This document shows positions 1 through 5,900 of a stretch of DNA of 11,698 bases, piece after piece. This stretch comes from Halieaceae bacterium UBA3479 (GTDB lineage: Bacteria; Pseudomonadota; Gammaproteobacteria; Pseudomonadales; Halieaceae): contig DFQW01000145.1 of NCBI GenBank assembly GCA_002377985.1, positions 1 to 11,698 on the forward strand, given 5' to 3'. The notes below the pieces were generated by a model. It saw only the letters and a list, made by a program, of their open reading frames with translations, searched no databases and had not been told where the DNA came from. The number at the start of each line of letters is the position of its first letter. The stretch's first letter is position 1. Position numbers and translations under genes: made by a program.

Positions 1-545
1 AGCACCGCCCAGGCAAGAAAGCCCATACCCAAACGGATGCCCAGCGCGGACAGGAACCCTGTGACCCCCAACACGGCCAATGCACCCAAAAATTGGCCGG
101 GGCTGTCCCCAATGTGCTCTAGATAAACCTCAGAGACATCAATCGCGCTGGCCGCAGCCAAATCTCCGCCGAAAATTAGCTCCGCCCATCGAAAGCACCA
201 AGCTGACATTATTGCGGCCATCGCGGCCATTATCAGCCCCAGCAACGCTTGCAGGAGCGCCAGATGTCGCCACCGCGAATCAACGTTGGCTGCGCTCGCC
301 GCCCAATGCATGGCGAGCCCTGGCGAGCCCCTGCCCAAGCTACCCAGAGCAACCTCTGCGATGAGAATCGGTACGCTAAGCAATACAACCGAAGCAGCGT
401 AGACGGCAAAAAAAGCGCCACCACCAAAATCTCCAATGAGATAAGGCAGCCGCTGTAAGTTGCCCAAACCCACCGCCACCAGCGTGAGCGTCAGAACCAA
501 TGTCGTCCGCGCACGCCACGGCTGGGGTACATTGTCATCCAGCAC
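1..545 (-). CDS. Sodium-dependent transporter, neurotransmitter:sodium symporter (SNF) family, N-terminal part
   Basis: About 181 codons are open from a GTG at 545 to the left edge, so the C-terminal part lies outside the window. The family couples Na+ entry to uptake of amino acids or related amines across the inner membrane. The N-terminus carries the TM1 signature as [11 protein letters not shown] (residues 26-36), then GGGAFFAVY and a TM2 ending [10 protein letters not shown], as in LeuT-type bacterial transporters. A further hydrophobic segment ([20 protein letters not shown]) follows. The GTG is chosen because a stop codon directly precedes it in frame and GGGAG lies 7 bases upstream of it. 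The signature normally reads GNxWRFPY; here Gln31 replaces the Trp, while the neighbouring Asn29 and Arg32 are kept. It is divergent from smpB. The substrate cannot be told from sequence. Family assignment is firm, product detail is not. Confidence 0.85.
   Translation of the reverse strand, partial: MLDDNVPQPWRARTTLVLTLTLVAVGLGNLQRLPYLIGDFGGGAFFAVYAASVVLLSVPILIAEVALGSLGRGSPGLAMHWAASAANVDSRWRHLALLQALLGLIMAAMAAIMSAWCFRWAELIFGGDLAAASAIDVSEVYLEHIGDSPGQFLGALAVLGVTGFLSALGIRLGMGFLAWAV
311..330. repeat. Perfect tandem duplication of a 10-base unit inside the transporter gene
   Basis: The plus strand reads TGGCGAGCCC twice in direct succession. It lies in the coding region of the SNF transporter, just after TM2, where the protein reads [11 protein letters not shown]. 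Ten is not a multiple of three, so gain or loss of one unit would shift the frame. The family pattern continues normally on both sides, so the present copy number is in frame. Confidence 0.8.
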
Positions 546-594
546 TCACCGGCTCCCGTTGCCTTCGTCTTTGTTGTAAGAATACCGGCGCGGT

Positions 595-621
595 AAAAAA
601 CCCGCACCCGTATAATGCGGG
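595..621 (-). terminator. Possible Rho-independent terminator on the minus strand, upstream of the SNF transporter
   Basis: Read on the minus strand, CCCGCA (621-616), a 9-base loop and TGCGGG (606-601) form a 6-bp GC-rich stem, extendable by a G-U pair. Six T residues (600-595) follow directly. This is the classic shape of an intrinsic terminator. It could stop antisense transcription leaving smpB before it enters the divergent transporter gene, or act as an attenuator in a transporter leader. The stem is short, and the same bases hold a -10-like box on the other strand, so the reading is uncertain. Confidence 0.45.
611..616 (+). promoter_or_regulatory. Consensus -10 box (TATAAT) just upstream of smpB
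   Basis: TATAAT ends 6 bases before the smpB ATG, followed by a GC-rich discriminator. If used, transcription would begin at or near the ATG and the message would be nearly leaderless. I see no good -35 hexamer at the right distance (about 587-594 is GC-rich), and no strong Shine-Dalgarno precedes smpB, which fits weakly with a leaderless start. A chance match inside the 601-621 hairpin is also possible. Confidence 0.35.
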
Positions 622-622
622 C

Positions 623-1108
623 ATGGCAAAAACCAAGCGTAAACAGACGTCTGACAATACCATCGCTCGGAATAAAAGAGCACGCTTTGACTACCACCTG
701 CTCGACTCTTTTGAGGCAGGCCTGTCACTGGCGGGATGGGAAGTCAAAGCACTCAGGGCAGGCAAAGTTCAGCTCACGGACTCCTATGTGCTGATGAAGA
801 ACGGAGAGGCCTACTTACTGGGCGCCACCATCACGCCATTGGATACCGTATCGACCCACTTTGTGACCGATCCCATCCGCACCAGAAAGTTGCTGCTTCA
901 CAAAAAAGAATTGGCACAGATCAATGCCGCGGTCACGCAAAAAGGGCAAACCTGCGTATGCAGTGCCCTGTATTGGAAAGGTCATCTTGTGAAAGCCCGA
1001 ATTGATCTGGCACAGGGCAAAAAGCTTCACGATAAAAGAGAAACGGAAAAAGCCCGGGACTGGCAGCGCCAGAAAGCGCGCATTGTCCGGGACAACGTGA
1101 AGCAGTAA
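623..1108 (+). CDS. smpB: SsrA-binding protein SmpB
   Basis: SmpB binds tmRNA and delivers it to stalled ribosomes in trans-translation, which tags the incomplete peptide for degradation. The 161-residue product has the usual family length and motifs: NKRARFDY (17-24), [19 protein letters not shown] (38-56), the [15 protein letters not shown] segment (83-97), and the basic C-terminal tail [20 protein letters not shown] (132-151), which mimics part of the tRNA. The ATG at 623 gives MAKTKRK, the normal SmpB start; the frame stays open upstream to an ATG at 500, but that extension has no SmpB character. The gene is divergent from the SNF transporter and convergent with the TauE-like gene. I saw no ssrA (tmRNA) gene nearby. 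A -10-like box and hairpin sit directly upstream. Confidence 0.97.
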   Translation: MAKTKRKQTSDNTIARNKRARFDYHLLDSFEAGLSLAGWEVKALRAGKVQLTDSYVLMKNGEAYLLGATITPLDTVSTHFVTDPIRTRKLLLHKKELAQINAAVTQKGQTCVCSALYWKGHLVKARIDLAQGKKLHDKRETEKARDWQRQKARIVRDNVKQ

Positions 1109-1200
1109 CCCGAGCGGGAACGGACCTGAGGAGACAAGGCGGACAGTGCCTAGCGTTCTGGCCTTACTGAATAATGCCAAGCTCGGCGGTAACCGGCGAA

Positions 1201-1228
1201 GTCAGAGGCAAGGCGCGCTGTCAGAGGC
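1201..1228. repeat. Direct repeat GTCAGAGGC, two copies at the smpB / TauE-like junction
   Basis: GTCAGAGGC occurs at 1201-1209 and 1220-1228. The second copy covers the stop codon of the TauE-like gene. The 112-base gap between the two convergent genes (1109-1220) holds no hairpin plus T-run that I would call a terminator. The repeat is short and may have no function. Confidence 0.5.
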
Positions 1229-1982
1229 CTAGCAAAGCATTTGCGGCAATGGACAGGCCAATGAATATGCATAAACCCACCACAAAAGGCCGATAGGCCG
1301 AGCCGGCAAAACGTCGGAAGGCGACATTGCCCAGCTTGTTACCCAGCCACATTGCGGGGATAGCCACCCAAAGAAGCTGAAACGGCCGCGGGGTGATCAG
1401 ATCGGCAATGCCAAACATCAGCAATGACACAATGCTGGACCCAAAGAAAAACATCATCAGGAACGCGCGCGATTTGATCGGGTCGGTCAGCGTCGCTACG
1501 ACATACAAGATGACCGGCGGCCCGGGTATGGCAAAAGCACCGTTCATCAATCCAGATGCCACGCCAGTCGCCAGCGCCACAGGGCGTGACGGCGGTCTTT
1601 CCTCCGGTGTAAAACGTGCCAGCGCCAAAGAGGCCACAACCACCGACACGCCAATCCACAGCTGAAATTCGACCACTGACAGCGAGGCCAAAAACCACAC
1701 GCCAACAGCGGTTCCCACAATTGCGCCAGCCATCATGGGCAGAACCGGCGTCAGAGGGAACAGGCCCCACCAGGAGCGATAACTCACCAACCCCAGTAGC
1801 AGCGCGAGTACCGCACTGAGCACCACTGCGTCCCCCGGCGTCAAAATCAGGGAGAACACGGGTACCACCAGCATGGCGAAACCAAAACCCGTAAACGCGC
1901 GAATCAGCGCGGCCAGACCCACAGAGACCGCTATCCACAGCATCTGATCCGGCGGTATCGAAAGCGCTGTCCACTCCGTCAC
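1221..1982 (-). CDS. TauE/SafE (DUF81) family membrane permease
   Basis: This is a 253-residue integral inner-membrane protein of the TauE/SafE family, whose characterised members export sulfite, sulfoacetate or related organic anions. It has about eight hydrophobic segments (roughly 13-34, 37-48, 52-68, 76-97, 104-122, 136-162, 172-192, 203-251). The two typical family motifs are the first-half RAFTGFGFAMLVVP (28-41) and the second-half ASGLMNGAFAIPGPPVILY (142-160). GNKLGNVAFRRF (214-225) follows near the C-terminus. The start is a GTG overlapping the stop of the upstream MOSC gene by 4 bases (GTGA), with GGAG about 9 bases before it. That implies one transcript and coupled translation with the MOSC gene. 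The substrate is unknown; a sulfur-compound role is a family-level guess only. Confidence 0.88.
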   Translation of the reverse strand: MTEWTALSIPPDQMLWIAVSVGLAALIRAFTGFGFAMLVVPVFSLILTPGDAVVLSAVLALLLGLVSYRSWWGLFPLTPVLPMMAGAIVGTAVGVWFLASLSVVEFQLWIGVSVVVASLALARFTPEERPPSRPVALATGVASGLMNGAFAIPGPPVILYVVATLTDPIKSRAFLMMFFFGSSIVSLLMFGIADLITPRPFQLLWVAIPAMWLGNKLGNVAFRRFAGSAYRPFVVGLCIFIGLSIAANALLGL

Positions 1983-2479
1983 GAGGCGGGCTCCGGCACA
2001 AGGCGGTCACCCACGGCAATGACCCCGCTTTCAATAATACGCGCGCAAAGACCCCCATAACCCAGCATGGCTACCACGCCCCCGGGCCCTAATTCTTGCT
2101 CCATACGGGAACAGGGATGGCAGAGCTGTGTGGCCTCAAACAAAGCCTCTCCAATTCTGAAACGCTGTCTGCGCAGTGCATTGAGGTTGATTCCGGAGAC
2201 GACAATATTCCTGCGCAGACGGGCGGGTTCGATGTCAGGCAGGCCCATGTGTCCCGCAATTTGGTCAACAAACTCTTTGGAAATCAGCGTTACCTGCCTG
2301 CCAGAGCCCGGCGTTTTGGTCATCCGGTGATCCCCTTCCAAGCCACGGTCTGATACCGCTCGCACCTGACTGACACTTTGCAACGGCTCGCGCCGTCGCG
2401 GGCGCAGTCCAATCCACTCGACAGTCCCGAGCCCCACCTGGTCGATATATCTATCCAGCGGGGAGCGTCGCTCAAGCAT
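1979..2479 (-). CDS. MOSC domain-containing protein
   Basis: This 166-residue protein consists almost entirely of one MOSC domain (molybdenum cofactor sulfurase C-terminal type), related to YiiM-like proteins, which are thought to bind molybdenum cofactor or carry sulfur. Visible marks are GLEGDHR (46-52, family pattern GLxGD), SGINLNALRRQRFRIGE (95-111), the conserved cysteine motif LCHPC (C120, C123), MEQELGPGGVVAMLGYGG (126-143) and the closing GVIAVGDRL (152-160). The ATG at 2479 is preferred over one 17 codons upstream because AAGGAG stands 5 bases before it and the upstream extension is polar and unrelated. It is the first gene of a two-gene minus-strand unit with the TauE-like permease. 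Its target molybdoenzyme, if any, is not visible here. Confidence 0.88.
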   Translation of the reverse strand: MLERRSPLDRYIDQVGLGTVEWIGLRPRRREPLQSVSQVRAVSDRGLEGDHRMTKTPGSGRQVTLISKEFVDQIAGHMGLPDIEPARLRRNIVVSGINLNALRRQRFRIGEALFEATQLCHPCSRMEQELGPGGVVAMLGYGGLCARIIESGVIAVGDRLVPEPAS

Positions 2480-2507
2480 GCTCTCTCCTTTATCTTCGCA
2501 AGGTATT

Positions 2508-2529
2508 TGCGCGTCCTGTGCAACGCGCA
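2508..2529. repeat. 7-bp inverted repeat in the leader of the MOSC gene
   Basis: TGCGCGT (2508-2514) and ACGCGCA (2523-2529) are perfect inverse complements around an 8-base spacer. The repeat lies 29-50 bases upstream of the MOSC start codon. It could be an operator or a small RNA hairpin in the leader. Function is unknown. Confidence 0.45.
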
Positions 2530-2614
2530 CGCTGACGCTAAGCCCTTAGTCTATCCGAAGGCAGCCTTGCCGAGGCCAATCTGTTTCCGCCAACACAAGC
2601 AATCCTCTGCCTGA

Positions 2615-2637
2615 GACCGCCCGAGCAGTCGGCGGTC
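2615..2637. repeat. 7-bp GC-rich inverted repeat GACCGCC / GGCGGTC
   Basis: GACCGCC (2615-2621) and GGCGGTC (2631-2637) form a perfect stem around a 9-base loop. On the plus strand the stem is followed by AGGGGTTC and an A-run rather than a T-run, so it is not a clear terminator in either direction. It may be a regulator binding site for the divergent promoters. Confidence 0.45.
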
Positions 2638-2716
2638 AGGGGTTCAAAAAATGGGGTTTTTAATCGCATGAGGCGCAACACACACGCGTCGGCTGCGCGC
2701 AGAGATCCAAAAATTG

Positions 2717-2760
2717 CCCCCCGGGGCCCCCGGACGGCACTGATCGATTTTCTCGGGGGG
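2717..2760. repeat. G/C-tract inverted repeats: CCCCCCG / CGGGGGG and a nested 13-base palindrome
   Basis: CCCCCCG (2717-2723) is the inverse complement of CGGGGGG (2754-2760), separated by 30 bases. Nested at its left side is CCGGGGCCCCCGG (2721-2733), a perfect palindrome around a central C. The two structures compete for the same bases, so alternative folding is possible. Both lie more than 200 bases upstream of the pcs start. No known element matches. Confidence 0.45.
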
Positions 2761-2908
2761 AACAAGTGATCCAGATGGTAATAGTTGGCGTAACCCGTGA
2801 TGTCAGTGTCTTAAGGACCGTTCAGCCAATGCGCCAGGACGGCCACTCTGGGGATGACTCTGTCGCTTCGGGCATGCCGTATCGCCGGAACACATAGGGG
2901 TGCGCAAC

Positions 2909-2939
2909 CGAAAGCGACCGGTACTTTCCGGGGCTTTCG
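2909..2939 (+). promoter_or_regulatory. Two-part hairpin in the presumed pcs leader
   Basis: CGAAAGC (2909-2915) pairs with GCTTTCG (2933-2939). Inside it CCGG (2918-2921) pairs with CCGG (2928-2931) around a six-base loop, leaving a small internal bulge (GA against G). The structure ends about 20 bases before the GAGAGGAGG ribosome binding site of pcs. Only a short T-run (TTTT at 2950-2953) follows, so a terminator or attenuator reading is weak. It could affect message stability or translation, or be a DNA-binding site. It is not part of a recognised RNA family. Confidence 0.45.
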
Positions 2940-2957
2940 TGTCAGCGCCTTTTGATA

Positions 2958-2966
2958 GAGAGGAGG
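2958..2966 (+). promoter_or_regulatory. Strong ribosome binding site deciding the GTG start of pcs
   Basis: GAGAGGAGG ends 4 bases before the GTG at 2971. This near-perfect Shine-Dalgarno sequence supports the non-ATG start. The N-terminal extension it implies matches the usual start region of propionyl-CoA synthases, which begin some 80 residues before the conserved APFYRWF segment. Confidence 0.8.
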
Positions 2967-2970
2967 CGTT

Positions 2971-5900
2971 GTGACTAATCACGACGAGGGCTGGGGCATC
3001 CTGCGATCCCAGCAAGACGAAGACGAAGCCCGTGGAGCCGCTGTTGCAGATCCCGCGCGCTACCATACATCGATCGCTGCCCGAGAGCTTCACTGGTTTG
3101 ATGCCACTGGCGAGCAATGGCTGAGCCGCGCCACACAGGGCGACTGGCAGGGCTGGCACGCAAGCTCGGGGGCGTTGGCTTCGGCCGACACTGCCTGGAC
3201 GCCTTGGTCCAGCGCGCTCGACGACAGCGCCGCGCCTTTCTACCGCTGGTTTGTCGATGGTTACACCAACGCTTGCTTTAATCTGCTCGACCGCCATGTC
3301 CTGTCGGGGCGAGGTGGTCATCAGGCGCTGGTGTTTGAAGGTGACCGCTGGGACCCCTCTAAAAATGGCGGGCGCGGTGGCCCCGTATTTGAACAACGCC
3401 TGAGCTACCGAGAGCTGCTGATTGAAGTCGCCTTGCGGGCGCGAGTGCTGGCAAAGCTCGGTTTGCGCTGCGGTGATCGCATCGCGTTGAATCTGCCCAA
3501 CATTCTCGAGCAGATCTACTACATTTTGGCGGCGCAGCGGCTCGGGGTGATTTACACGCCGGTCTTTGGCGGCTTCTCGGCAAAAACCCTATCGGACCGC
3601 ATTCACGATGCCGGTGCCAAGGTGGTGATTACCGCCGACGGCGGCTACCGCAATGCGGAGGTTGTGCCTTACAAGAGCGCCTACGCAGACCCGGCGCTGG
3701 ACAACTATGTGCCGCGACCCGCAGCGCTCAAGGCGCTGTCGGAAACACTACAAGCGCGCTTACCCGCAGACGTCGCGGCACGACTCGAGACGCAGGTGAC
3801 CGAGGCGGTTGCAGGTGAGATTACCCTGGAGCGGGCAGATGTCATGCGCGAACTCGGGCTAGCGCTCGAGCGCGAGCGAGATACCGCACCAGAAATCATT
3901 GCCGAGCTGCGCACCACCGTCGCCAGTGAGTTGGCGAATGTCGGCCATGCCGTTGAGCACGTCATCGTCGTGCGCTATACGGGCAACGATATCGTTGAAC
4001 ACGGCCGCGACAGCTGGTCCCACCATCTTGTCAGCGAGGTGGAGACCGCGCTACTGGCCGACGCCGGCGTTGCCGACCGGGCGGCGCTGACGGCGCTCGA
4101 TGACGGTGCCCTGTGGCAAGCCGTAGGTGCTCATATGCCCGCGGTTCCGGTCGAGGCGAACTGGCCGCTCTTTATCATTTACACGTCGGGCTCTACCGGC
4201 AAACCCAAAGGCGTCGTGCACACCCACGGCGGCTGGTTATCCGGCGTGACCCATACGATGCGCACGGTCTTTAACGGCAATCAGGACGACTGCCTGTATG
4301 TGATTGGCGACCCGGGCTGGATTACCGGCCAGTCCTACCTCATCGCGGCACCGTTGGCCTTTGGTATGTCGACAGTCATTGCTGAGGGCTCCCCGCTCTT
4401 TCCCCATGCGGGTCGCTTTGCTTCGATCATCGAGCGCAATCAGGTGACCTTGTTCAAGGCAGGCTCCACCTTCTTGAAAGCGGTGATGACCGACCCCGCG
4501 AGCACACAGGAGATGTCGCGTTACGACATGTCCACGCTGAAAGTCGGTACTTTCTGTGCCGAACCGGTCTCCCCAGCAGTGCAGAAATTTGCGATGGAGA
4601 ACATCTGCCCCCACTACATCAACTCCTACTGGGCCACCGAGCACGGCGGCATCGTCTTCTCCTGCCCTTGGGGTGACTTCAAGCCGTTGCAGGCCGACGC
4701 CAAAACCTGGCCGCTACCTTGGGTGCAAGCGCAGGTGCGGATTGTTGAAGAGACCGCCGAGGATGGCACCGTCAGCCAATGGCGCGAGGCCGAATCCGGC
4801 GAGAAAGGCGAACTGGTCATTACCCAGCCCTACCCTTACCTCGCGAGAACATTGTGGGGCGATGGTGACACCCTGGGCGAGGCGCAGTGGCAGGGCGATA
4901 TCGAGCGCTTCGCCGACGTGTATTTCCGCCGCTGGCAGGGTGAACTCACCTACACCCAGGGTGACTATGCCCGGCGTGGTGAGGAAGGCGCCTTTACGTT
5001 GCATGGCCGTTCGGATGACGTGATCAATGTCTCGGGTCATCGCATCGGCACCGAGGAAATCGAGGGCGCAATCCTGCGTGACAAGACCCTGCGCCAGGAT
5101 TCTCCCGTGGGGAACGTGGTGGTGGTCGGTGCGCCCCACGACGAGAAGGGAGAGACCCCGGTCGCCTTCCTCGTCGCGGCGGCCGGCAGAAAACTCTCTG
5201 ATGAAGACCTGAATCGCCTACAGAATCTGGTGCGAACCGAAAAAGGCGCGACCGCTGTACCGTCTGATTTTCTGGTGGTATCGGCTTTTCCCGAGACTCG
5301 ATCGGGCAAGTACATGCGCCGCACGCTGCGCGCAATCTTGCTGGATCAGCCGCTGGGTGATTTGTCGACACTGCGCAATCCTGAGTCGGTCGAGGAAATT
5401 CAAGGCGCGGTGGCGCAATGGAGAGACTTTGGCCGCCTCGCCGAGGCACGCCAAATTATTCAAACCTGGCGCTACTTGCGGGTGGAAACGCATCGCCTGG
5501 ACGACCGGCACAAGGTCGCGTTACTGGTGATTAATCATCCCCCGGTGAACGCACTCAACGAACGTACGCTCGATGAACTCCATACGGTAGTGCAGCAGCT
5601 CGAGCATCAGGATGATGTAGACGCTGTGGTCATTACCGGCGCGCGGGGCGCCTTTGTTGCCGGGGCCGACGTCAAGGAACTGCTGGAGGTCGGCGAAGCC
5701 GGAGACCTCGAGTCGGCGCGCACGCCCCCCAACGCGGCGCAGGCTGCTTTTGCCGCGCTCGAGCAGCTCGGCAAGCCCGTGATTGCGGCGGTCAATGGCC
5801 CAGCACTCGGTGGTGGCAACGAATTGGTGCTGGCCTGCTCCTATGTGATTGCGGCAGATCATGCGCAGTTCGGTCAGCCGGAAATTAATCTCAACCTGCT

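Larger units (their letters stand above)
2480..2970. other. 491-base non-coding region between the MOSC gene and the pcs operon
   Basis: The two flanking genes are divergent, so this region must hold promoters for both. I see no open frame with protein-like composition. It contains four inverted repeats (2508-2529, 2615-2637, 2717-2760, 2909-2939), an A/T-rich patch at 2645-2663 and a very GC-rich patch at 2716-2733. A weak -35/-10 pair for the plus strand is TTGGCG (2785-2790) with TCTTAA (2809-2814), spacing 18. I do not trust it alone. No riboswitch family that I know was recognised; in particular the cobalamin-box signatures are absent. Confidence 0.7.

Noticed and set aside
500..622. Possible 41-residue N-terminal extension of SmpB from an upstream ATG
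   Set aside because: The extension has no SmpB similarity and overlaps the divergent transporter gene. The ATG at 623 gives the normal MAKTKRK start and length.
1109..1220. Terminator or tmRNA gene downstream of smpB
   Set aside because: No GC-rich stem followed by a T-run, and no tRNA-like ends or tag-encoding frame, can be seen in this 112-base gap.
1339..2058. Minus-strand open frame of 239 codons overlapping the TauE-like gene
   Set aside because: It is on the same strand in another frame, with Cys-, Gly- and Trp-rich composition typical of a frame shadow. The TauE-like frame has clear membrane segments and family motifs instead.
2770..2970. Possible cobalamin or other known riboswitch before pcs, considered because propionyl-CoA metabolism often uses B12
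   Set aside because: None of the conserved cobalamin-box segments is visible, and no other riboswitch core I know matches. Only a simple hairpin can be supported.
2803..3396. Long minus-strand open frame (197 codons) covering the pcs leader and its first 140 codons
   Set aside because: It lies opposite the strongly supported pcs coding region, is rich in Arg, Pro and Gly as expected for a shadow frame of GC-rich DNA, and shows no family motif.
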